Assembly: GCF_000145235.1 (NCBI RefSeq)
Contig: NC_014391.1
Location: 2,922,001-2,986,000 of the forward strand
DNA: 64,000 nucleotides
Direction: 5' to 3'
Origin: Micromonospora aurantiaca ATCC 27029
Lineage (GTDB): Bacteria; Actinomycetota; Actinomycetes; Mycobacteriales; Micromonosporaceae
The notes under the pieces were generated by a model. It searched no databases and had not been told where the DNA came from. It saw nothing but the letters and a program-made list of their open reading frames with translations. The translations under genes were made by a program, and so were the position numbers. This document shows positions 43,196-49,635 of this stretch, one piece after another (the first letter of the stretch is position 1; each line of letters starts with the position of its first letter).

Positions 43196-43367
43196 CGACC
43201 CTCCGCGACGTCCCGGCCGCCCACGCCGCCTGCACGGCCCGCCCTCGGGTGGCGCAGCGTCCTACCCGGCCGGGCCGGGGGCAAACGCCCGCGGGCCGGG
43301 CGGGCGGCCCGTTCGAAGCCGCGCCCTCCGGGTAACCGCCGCCGGACGTACTCGGAAGGGAGCCCGC

Positions 43368-43406
43368 ATGACCGGCACACCATCACCGCGCGGCGCGGCC
43401 GGATGA
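43368..43406 (+). CDS. 12-residue leader ORF before redoxin gene
   Basis: ATG 43368 follows GGAAGGGAGC and opens a 12-codon frame (MTGTPSPRGAAG) whose TGA overlaps the redoxin start in ATGA. The redoxin ATG has no ribosome site, so coupling from this frame is plausible. Same length and geometry as the frame at 7392. Confidence 0.42.
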   Translation: MTGTPSPRGAAG

Positions 43407-44305
43407 CGGGGGCCGCGGTGGCGACCCGGCTGCCGCCGATCGATGTCCACCGGTGGGTGAACTCCGCGCCGCTGACGCCGCAGGAGCTGCGCGGACGCGT
43501 GGTCCTGGTGGACGTCTGGGAGTACACCTGCGTGAACTGGATCCGCACCGCCCCGTACGTGCGGGCCTGGCACCGCGACTACCGCGACCTGGGGCTCACG
43601 GTGATCGGCGCGCACGCGCCGGAGTTCGCGTTCGGCCGGCTTCCGGAGAACATCGACCGGGCGATCCGCGACCACGGGCTCACCTACCCGATCGCGATCG
43701 ACGACGACTACACGTTCTGGCGGGCCCTGCGCAACGACGCCTGGCCGGCCAGGTACCTCTTCGACGCCGACGGGCGGCTGGCCGACCGCTGGATCGGCGA
43801 GGGCGGCTACGACCGGACCGAGGCGCTGATCCGGCGGCTGGTCGAGGCCGCCACGCCCACGCCCGCGCTGCCGCCGGTCACCGCGGAGGTGACCGCGTTC
43901 GTGACCAGCCCGCAGCCCACGTACGCCGGGATCACCCCGGAGACCTACCTCGGCGCCGACCGGGGTGTGCCCGGCACGTACGCGCTGACCGGCGACTGGC
44001 GGGCCGAGGGCGAGTACGTCGAGACGGGCGGCGCCGGGGCGGAACTGGTCCTGCCGTTCACCGCCGGTGAGGTGAACCTGGTGGCCGACCCGGGACCGGA
44101 GGGACCGGCAGCGGTTCGGGTGCTGCTGGACGGGAAACCGGCCGGTGACGCGCGTGGCGCCGACGTGGACCCGGACGGCACGGCCGTCGTCGACCGGGCC
44201 GCGATGATCCGGCTGGTGGACGGCGCGACGCCGGGGGAGCACCGGCTCACCCTGCGCGCCGAGCGGCCCGGTCTCCGCGCGTACGTCTTCACGTTCGGTC
44301 CCTGA
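43403..44305 (+). CDS. TlpA-like redoxin with C-terminal beta domain, monothiol active site
   Basis: 300 residues from ATG 43403. Residues about 10-145 have the thioredoxin-like fold of the TlpA/DipZ type (VVLVDVWEYTCVNWIRTAPYV, VIGAHAPEFAFG, YPIAIDDDYTFW, ARYLFDADGRLADRWIGEGGY). The usual CxxC is CVNW, so the resolving Cys is missing. Residues about 160-300 form a beta-rich domain (YLGADRGVPGTYALTG, LTLRAERPGLRAYVFTFGP), known from the C-terminus of DipZ-type proteins. No signal peptide or membrane segment is seen. The start may alternatively be GTG 43418. Confidence 0.78.
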   Translation: MTGAAVATRLPPIDVHRWVNSAPLTPQELRGRVVLVDVWEYTCVNWIRTAPYVRAWHRDYRDLGLTVIGAHAPEFAFGRLPENIDRAIRDHGLTYPIAIDDDYTFWRALRNDAWPARYLFDADGRLADRWIGEGGYDRTEALIRRLVEAATPTPALPPVTAEVTAFVTSPQPTYAGITPETYLGADRGVPGTYALTGDWRAEGEYVETGGAGAELVLPFTAGEVNLVADPGPEGPAAVRVLLDGKPAGDARGADVDPDGTAVVDRAAMIRLVDGATPGEHRLTLRAERPGLRAYVFTFGP

Positions 44306-44327
44306 CCCGACCCGAGGAGGACAACCC

Positions 44328-44528
44328 GTGGCCGTCAAGACCATGACGCCGACGCGTACCGCCGCCGGCATCCGCGAGATCCTGCTCGCGCCGCGCAGCT
44401 GGGCCGAGCGGGCGTATCCGAACCTGATCCACTACAACACGCTCGACCGGGGCGGGCACTTCGCCGCCTGGGAGCAGCCGGAGCTGTTCGCCCAGGAGAT
44501 GCGGGCCGCCTTCCGGTCGCTGCGCTGA
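44328..44528 (+). pseudogene. epoxide-hydrolase C-terminal remnant
   Basis: 66 codons from GTG 44328, with a strong GAGGAGGAC ribosome site. WAERAYPNLIHYNTLDRGGHFAAWEQPELF matches (shown here in parts: PNLIHYNTLDRGGHF, AAWEQPELF) the last about 60 residues of epoxide hydrolases, including the catalytic His in GGHF. The rest of the alpha/beta hydrolase, with its nucleophile Asp, is gone. It is either a decayed gene or a small protein retained downstream of the redoxin. The intact translation signal is unexpected for simple decay. Confidence 0.65.
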
Positions 44529-44537
44529 CCGACGGCG

Positions 44538-44572
44538 GACGCGGCCGGGTGGGGCGCCCACCCGGCCGCGTC
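44538..44572. terminator. 16-bp perfect hairpin, bidirectional terminator
   Basis: Arms 44538-44553 and 44557-44572 pair perfectly around a 3-nt loop between convergent genes. No T-tract. Confidence 0.75.
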
Positions 44573-44584
44573 GGTACGCCCGGG

Positions 44585-45550
44585 TCAGACCTCGGTCAGC
44601 CGGACCGCGTCGGCGATGACCAGGCCGGCGGCGGAGCTCCATCGGCTGACCGCGACGCGGTTGGCGTCCCCGGCCGGCAGCGTGAACGTGCCGAGTGAGC
44701 GCCACTGCCCGCCGGTCGCCCGCTGGTCGACCACTACCGTCCGGTTGCCGGTGGTGGTGGCGACGATGTACGGCGTGGCCGCGTTGTAGCCCGCGTTCGC
44801 CGGCCACCACGCCTCGACCCGGTAGTTGCCGGTGCGGGGGACGTTGAACTTGTACCAGGCCGCGTCGCTCGCGGCGACCGGGTCCGCGTAGCGGTAGTCG
44901 GCGCCGTAGCGCTGCCCGGAGTACGTCGAGGTGCCCCAGCTCGCGCTCGCGGTGAACCGGCCCGCCGTGGCGTTGTCCACGATCGACGTCCAGCCGGTGC
45001 CACCGCCGGCCATCTTGGCGGCCACGTCGGCGCGCATCGTGTTCAGGTCGATGAAGGACGGGTCGATCTTGCCGGTGGTGCTGGTCTCCCGGTGGCCGCG
45101 GGCGTAGCTGGAGTCCCGGCCGAGCCGCTTGAGCACGGCGGCGGTGGCCGCGATGCTCGCGTTGTACTGGGCGGTGGTCATCCGCTGGTCGACACCGTTG
45201 TAGTCGATCTCCCACCCGATCATCAGGGTGTTGCCGTCCCCGGCCGGGATCGGGCCGCTGCCGCCGCTGGTGCCGGCGTGGTTGCACCGGCCGGCGGAGA
45301 TCACGTGGAACACGCCGTGGTAGTCCACGAGCGCCTGGCAGAGCGGGCCGGGCAGGTCGGACCGGCCGTTGATGCAGATGTTCAGCGCCGGGTGCGGGTT
45401 GGTGGCGCTGGACGTGGCGGCGGTGTGGTGCCAGAGCACGCCGAGCGGGTCGAACGAGCCGGAGCGCATCCGGTTGAGCCAGTCGCCCTCGACCACGACC
45501 TGTACGCCGGCGCCGCGCAGCACGTCCACCAGCCAGGGAATGGTGGCCAT
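44585..45550 (-). CDS. N-acetylmuramoyl-L-alanine amidase with golvesin-like C-terminal domain
   Basis: 321 residues from ATG 45550. Residues about 1-185 are an amidase_2/PGRP domain: zinc His in GVLWHHTAA, then FHVISAGRCNHAG, GWEIDYNG, and GHRETSTTGKIDPSF. Residues about 190-321 form a golvesin/Xly-type carbohydrate-binding domain (VDNATAGRFTASASWGTSTY, YVVVD-like TVVVDQRATGGQWRSLG). It would cut the lactyl-amide bond of peptidoglycan, but its frame has no signal peptide. One is encoded in a separate short ORF whose TGA overlaps this ATG (TGATG). Confidence 0.88.
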   Translation of the reverse strand: MATIPWLVDVLRGAGVQVVVEGDWLNRMRSGSFDPLGVLWHHTAATSSATNPHPALNICINGRSDLPGPLCQALVDYHGVFHVISAGRCNHAGTSGGSGPIPAGDGNTLMIGWEIDYNGVDQRMTTAQYNASIAATAAVLKRLGRDSSYARGHRETSTTGKIDPSFIDLNTMRADVAAKMAGGGTGWTSIVDNATAGRFTASASWGTSTYSGQRYGADYRYADPVAASDAAWYKFNVPRTGNYRVEAWWPANAGYNAATPYIVATTTGNRTVVVDQRATGGQWRSLGTFTLPAGDANRVAVSRWSSAAGLVIADAVRLTEV

Positions 45551-45702
45551 CACTGCTCCCCGAGCAGGTCGGCGAGGCACTCGGCCTTCGGCGCGGCGTG
45601 CGCCGTACCGGGACGGACGGCCACCGCGAGGGCGGCGGCCACCAGGGCGGGTACGCCGAGCAGACCTCGGCGTCGCAGACGGGGGGATCGTGACGTGGGC
45701 AT
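45550..45702 (-). CDS. 50-residue ORF consisting mainly of a signal peptide, coupled to amidase
   Basis: From ATG 45702 (ribosome site GAGGAG, 5 nt spacing) a 50-codon frame runs to TGA at 45552-45550, overlapping the amidase ATG by one base. It starts MPTSRSPRLRRRGLLG, continues with a hydrophobic Ala/Val stretch to an AHA-A cleavage site, and ends APKAECLADLLGEQ. It is a Tat-like signal plus 13 residues. It may be a separate secreted peptide, or the true N-terminus of the amidase lost to a frameshift. Confidence 0.6.
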   Translation of the reverse strand: MPTSRSPRLRRRGLLGVPALVAAALAVAVRPGTAHAAPKAECLADLLGEQ

Positions 45703-45912
45703 GGCGCTCCTCGGGTGACGGCGCTTCACCGATCGACGGATGTGAGTGCGGGCACGCTATACCGGCATCTGCCGTTCTGTCGATACCCTTCAATGGTCGT
45801 TTCCGTCGTGAAAACTTTCGCCATCACCACCTGTCGTCATCCGTCGATGCGTGGTAGAAATCCTGCCCAAGTCTCGCCGTCGAGCGAGGAATCCTTCACA
45901 GGAGGGGCGCCG

Positions 45913-47196
45913 ATGAGAGCGATCGCCACGGCCCTGACACTTCTCGCCGTGCTCGCGGCCGCGGCCGTACCGGCGCAGGCTTCGGCCGTCCCGGCCCGCG
46001 CCGGGACACCGGCTGTCGCCGAGCCGCAGCCCGCCGCCGAGACAGCGGCCACCGTCGCCGCGGTCGGCCCGCAGCCCGGCACCTTCACCGGCAAGGGCTT
46101 CGACACCTGCACCGCGCCGTCGCAGGCCGCGATGGACGCCTGGCTGACCGCGTCGCCGTACCGCGCGGTCGGCGTCTACATCAGCGGCGGCAGCCGGACG
46201 TGCGCCCAACCCAACCTGACCGCGACCTGGGTCGCCGACCAGACCCGCAAGGGCTGGCGGCTGATCCCCATCGAGCTGGGCTACCAGGCGCCGTGCGGCA
46301 CCCGTACGCCGAAGATGTCCGCCGACCCGGCCACCGCCCGCGGGCAGGGGAGGACCGCGGCGGACAGCGCGGCCGCCGCGGCGGTGGCGCTCGGCATCGG
46401 CGCCGGCAGCACGCTCTACAACGACATCGAGCAGTACCCGTCGAACGCGAGCTGCCGGGCCGCGGTGCTCTCCTTCCTCTCCGGCTGGGTCGAGCGCCTG
46501 CACACGCGCGGCTACCTCGCCGGCATGTACTCCAGCGGCTCGTCCGGCATCACCGACGTCTGCGCCGCCTACCACGACACCCGGTACCTGCGCCTGGACC
46601 AGATCTGGATCGCCTGGTGGAACGGCGTCGCGGACACCGACGGGGGCACGTACTGCGCCGACGACCGCTACGCCGACCAGCAGCGCCTGCACCAGTACGC
46701 AGGGGACGTCACCGAGACGTGGGGCGGCGTGACCATGAAGATCGACCGCAACTACCTGGACGTACGGGCCGGCACCCCGCCCGCGACGTGGAGCGTCACA
46801 GTCGACAACGCCACGTCGGGCGGGTTCAGCGCGGGCGCCGCCTGGGGCACCTCCGCGTACTCCGGGCAGCGCTACGGCGCCGACTACCGCTTCGCCGCGC
46901 CGGTGGCGTCCAGCGACGTGGCCTGGTTCCGGGCGAGCCTGCCCGCGACCGGCTCCTACGAGGTGTCGGTGTGGTACCCGGCCGACCCCGGCTACAACGA
47001 CCGCACCCCGTACCTGGTGGCCACCACGACCGGCAACCGGTCGGTGGCGGTCGACCAGCGCACCGGCGGCGGGCGCTGGGTCTCGCTCGGCGTGTTCACG
47101 CTCGCCGCCGGGACCGGCGACAAGGTCGGGGTGAGTCGCTGGAGCGCCGGCACCGGGTACGTGGTCGCCGACGCGGTCCGCATCACCCGGGTGTGA
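45913..47196 (+). CDS. secreted DUF1906 (Rv2525c-like glycoside-hydrolase-like) protein with golvesin-like domain
   Basis: 427 residues from ATG 45913 (CAGGAGGGG). A signal peptide (about 1-24) and Ala/Pro stretch precede a DUF1906 TIM-barrel domain (about 58-285): GKGFDTCTAPSQAAMDAW, AVGVYISGGSRTC, LIPIELGYQAP, YNDIEQYP, GYLAGMYSSGSSG, DQIWIAWWNG. The acidic residues in DIEQY fit a glycosidase-like site, and wall polymers are the presumed target. The C-terminal domain (about 297-427) closely matches that of the divergent amidase, so both proteins probably bind the same wall ligand. Confidence 0.85.
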   Translation: MRAIATALTLLAVLAAAAVPAQASAVPARAGTPAVAEPQPAAETAATVAAVGPQPGTFTGKGFDTCTAPSQAAMDAWLTASPYRAVGVYISGGSRTCAQPNLTATWVADQTRKGWRLIPIELGYQAPCGTRTPKMSADPATARGQGRTAADSAAAAAVALGIGAGSTLYNDIEQYPSNASCRAAVLSFLSGWVERLHTRGYLAGMYSSGSSGITDVCAAYHDTRYLRLDQIWIAWWNGVADTDGGTYCADDRYADQQRLHQYAGDVTETWGGVTMKIDRNYLDVRAGTPPATWSVTVDNATSGGFSAGAAWGTSAYSGQRYGADYRFAAPVASSDVAWFRASLPATGSYEVSVWYPADPGYNDRTPYLVATTTGNRSVAVDQRTGGGRWVSLGVFTLAAGTGDKVGVSRWSAGTGYVVADAVRITRV

Positions 47197-47207
47197 GGCC
47201 GCACGCC

Positions 47208-47243
47208 GGTGAGCCGGTCCCGCCCGAGCGGGACCGGCTCACC
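47208..47243. terminator. 16-bp perfect hairpin, bidirectional terminator
   Basis: Arms 47208-47223 and 47228-47243 pair perfectly around CCGA, between the convergent DUF1906 and SGNH genes. No T-tract. Confidence 0.75.
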
Positions 47244-47252
47244 CGGGCCGGG

Positions 47253-48143
47253 TCAGCTCAGGTGCGCCAGCAGGGCGGTGGCCATGCCCTGCTCTCCCCG
47301 GGCGTTGGGGTGGAACGGCGCGGCGGCGTTCTGCGGCACCAGCCCCTCCACCCAGCGGGTGCCGCTGCTCTTGCACGAGTCCCGGCCGATCGACGGGGTG
47401 TAGACGTCGGCGTAGCTCGCGCCGCCTGCCGCCGCCGTGTCGGCCAGCATCGTGTTGAGCGCCTTCTGGACGCCGCGCAGGTACGGCACGTCCTGGTAGG
47501 CGATCGGCACCACCGGCCAGCAGCCGTAGCCGCTGTCGGGCAGGATCGCCGGGTATCCGAGCACCACCACGCGCGCGTTCGGCGCGGCCTGGCGGACCGC
47601 CCGCAGCACGGCTGCCACCTTCGGCGCGGCGGCGGCGATCCGGGCCCGCAACTGGTCGGTGCCGCCCGCGGTGAACCGGTTCTTGCAGGGCGAGCCGAGC
47701 GGGCTGCTCACGCTCGCCTCGGCGCAGTCGCTGATGATGCCGGAGAAGCCGATGTCGTTGCCGCCGATCTGGACGGTCACCAGCGCGGTGGCCGGCGTGA
47801 CGGCGTTGACCTGCGGCGGCAGCGCGATGCCCAGCGCCCCGTCGCCGCCGTACAGGATGTCCTCGGTGGTGGCTCCGGAGCAGCTCACGTCGGCGAACGA
47901 CGAGGAGCCGGCGGACGCCGCCACCAGGGACGGGTAGTTGCGGTTGGAGCGCAGGCAGTTCAGGTCGACCTGGGTGGGCACGAGCGGTGCGGAGGTGTAG
48001 GAGTCGCCGAGCGCGACGTAGCGACCGGCGGGCGCGGCGGCGACGGCGGGTGCGGCGGCGGTGAGCAGCATGCCGGCGGCGGCCGCGACGAGCGCGGTCA
48101 TCCGGCCGGCGGTCCGCAGGAGCGGCAGGCGGGGACGGTTCAT
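47253..48143 (-). CDS. secreted SGNH/GDSL esterase
   Basis: 296 residues from ATG 48143. A signal peptide (about 1-37) is followed by the SGNH blocks: block I YVALGDSYTS with nucleophile Ser48, block III QIGGNDIGF, and block V FHPNARGE with the catalytic His. Paired Cys (LNCLRSN with VSCSG, DCAEAS with PCKNR, YGCWP with DSCKS) suggest three disulfides, as in actinomycete SGNH lipases and esterases. It hydrolyses extracellular esters. It is monocistronic. Confidence 0.9.
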   Translation of the reverse strand: MNRPRLPLLRTAGRMTALVAAAAGMLLTAAAPAVAAAPAGRYVALGDSYTSAPLVPTQVDLNCLRSNRNYPSLVAASAGSSSFADVSCSGATTEDILYGGDGALGIALPPQVNAVTPATALVTVQIGGNDIGFSGIISDCAEASVSSPLGSPCKNRFTAGGTDQLRARIAAAAPKVAAVLRAVRQAAPNARVVVLGYPAILPDSGYGCWPVVPIAYQDVPYLRGVQKALNTMLADTAAAGGASYADVYTPSIGRDSCKSSGTRWVEGLVPQNAAAPFHPNARGEQGMATALLAHLS

Positions 48144-48542
48144 GGGGCCCTCCCGGAGGGGTCCTGGTGGTGGTGCTGGGATTCTGTCCGCGCCTGTGAC
48201 GTGCGTCAATATCGATAAACCTCACTAAATGACGGTCCAGGATGTGGTCCGCCGCCGTCCGGCCGAGCGGCCGGAGGTGTCGCGTACATCACACTTTTCG
48301 GCGTCGCCGATGTCGGGTACAGGTCGGTCGCCGATCGGTCAATCCGTTGCGTCCCAACGGTCCCCGGCCCGTCACGCCTGATGGGCGGCCGGATGCCGGA
48401 TCCGAGCACGTACGCACCGGAGTGACCTCGGCACGGCTGGTGAAGAACGTATCGAATGTCGGCGATCGTGAATTTGCAGGCGTCATTACGCTGCGGGGTG
48501 GTTGATCGCCGGAACCACGGACGACAGGTGGAAGAACCTCAG
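48144..48542. other. 399-bp divergent intergenic region
   Basis: It lies between the SGNH esterase gene (minus) and the repeat-rich membrane protein gene (plus). An AT-richer patch at about 48206-48232 (TCAATATCGATAAACCTCAC) probably holds the esterase promoter. I see no convincing ORF, hairpin or operator in the remainder. Confidence 0.5.
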
Positions 48543-49580
48543 ATGAGTGACAATCACCCTCCCTACGGAGGCTATCCGGACCCGAACGCCGGAGCGTGGG
48601 GCAACCAGCCCGACCCGAACGCCCCGTACGGCGCGCAGCCGGCCTCGGGCGCGCCCTACGGTTCGCAGCCGGCGTCGGGTGCGCCCTACGGTTCGCAGCC
48701 GGCGTCGGGCACCCCCTACGGCGCCCAGCCCGCGTCGGGTGCGCCGTACGGCGCCCAGCCCGGGTCGGGTGCGCCGTACGGCGCGCAGCCCGCGGCGCCG
48801 TTCCCCGGGCAGCCGGGCTACCCCGGGCCGGCGCCGTACGCGCCCACCCCGCCGCCCCCGAGCGGAGGCAAGAGCAAGGGGCTCATCGTCGGCCTCGCCG
48901 CGGGCGCGGTCACGCTGACGCTGCTGTGCTGCGGCGGCGGGCTCGCCTACGTCGCCTTCAACGGCGACGAGGAGGACCCGAAGCCGGTGGCGTCGGGCAG
49001 CGCCACCCCCGGGCCGGACACCAGCCCGTCCGCGACCCCCAGCGCGGACGGCCCGGAGTCGACCGGGCCGGACGGGCCCTCCAACAACAACTCGATCACC
49101 GCGCGGTACGCCAGCGAGATGTCGGCGGTCTGCGACGGGGGAGCGATCCTCAACGCCGCCCCGTACACCGCGCCGGCGGGCTCGAAGGCGTACGTCTTCT
49201 CCAACTCCCCGGACCGGCCGTCGTTCTGGTCGCAGAAGACGGTCAGCTCGGCCAAGCCGTACTACGCGAAGTCGGCCGACTTCGCCACGGTGTCCGTCAT
49301 CGGCTGCCTCAAGATGGTCGAGGGCAGCGAGGGCACGCCGAAGAAGTGCCAGTACAAGAACAGCGAGGACAAGGTCGTCACCGTCGACTACATCTCCTCG
49401 CGGTACACCCTGACCTTCCACGCCGCCAAGACCGGCGAGAAGGTCGGCGACGGCGGCACGGTGACCGCGCCCGCCGCCCGGTGCCCGAGCTTCATCTCCT
49501 ACAACAAGGTGACGATGAAGTCGTACGCGTCCCCGGACAGCGGCACCATCGAGGCCGCGCTGGACCGCTTCCTCAAGTAA
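48543..49580 (+). CDS. single-pass membrane protein with cytoplasmic PYG-QPASGA repeats
   Basis: 345 residues from ATG 48543. Residues 28-83 contain about six copies of the decapeptide PYGAQPASGA (A/S and G/T variants), then a Pro-rich segment to 109. A membrane helix follows at about 112-138 (GLIVGLAAGAVTLTLLCC, AYVAF). The outer part has an acidic Pro/Ser/Thr linker (about 141-180) and a folded domain (about 185-345) with four Cys (SAVCDGG, VIGCLKM, KKCQYK, ARCPSF) that could form two disulfides. No function is recognised. The layout resembles actinomycete proteins with disordered Pro/Gln-rich cytoplasmic tails and an extracellular sensor domain. Confidence 0.78.
   Translation: MSDNHPPYGGYPDPNAGAWGNQPDPNAPYGAQPASGAPYGSQPASGAPYGSQPASGTPYGAQPASGAPYGAQPGSGAPYGAQPAAPFPGQPGYPGPAPYAPTPPPPSGGKSKGLIVGLAAGAVTLTLLCCGGGLAYVAFNGDEEDPKPVASGSATPGPDTSPSATPSADGPESTGPDGPSNNNSITARYASEMSAVCDGGAILNAAPYTAPAGSKAYVFSNSPDRPSFWSQKTVSSAKPYYAKSADFATVSVIGCLKMVEGSEGTPKKCQYKNSEDKVVTVDYISSRYTLTFHAAKTGEKVGDGGTVTAPAARCPSFISYNKVTMKSYASPDSGTIEAALDRFLK
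48624..48791 (+). repeat. tandem 30-bp coding repeats (PYGAQPASGA)
   Basis: About five and a half units of 30 bp encode the decapeptide. The second and third units are nearly identical at the DNA level and the later ones diverge, consistent with growth by slippage. Confidence 0.85.
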
Positions 49581-49589
49581 CGACACCCG

Positions 49590-49630
49590 GATCGCGGTGT
49601 GCGGGTCTCACCGACCCGCACACCGCGATC
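49590..49630. terminator. 18-bp perfect hairpin, bidirectional terminator
   Basis: Arms 49590-49607 and 49613-49630 pair perfectly around a 5-nt loop between the convergent membrane-protein and SARP genes. No T-tract. Confidence 0.78.
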
Positions 49631-49635
49631 GGTGT

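Noticed and set aside
41048..43402. Plus-strand frame continuous with the redoxin, giving an apparent 1085-residue protein
   Set aside because: Everything before 43403 is antisense to the membrane-protein gene and has shadow composition; the redoxin fold begins at 43403.
48624..48791. Regular 30-bp repeats considered as a CRISPR array
   Set aside because: The units are contiguous, stay in frame with a membrane protein and have no spacers; no cas genes are present.
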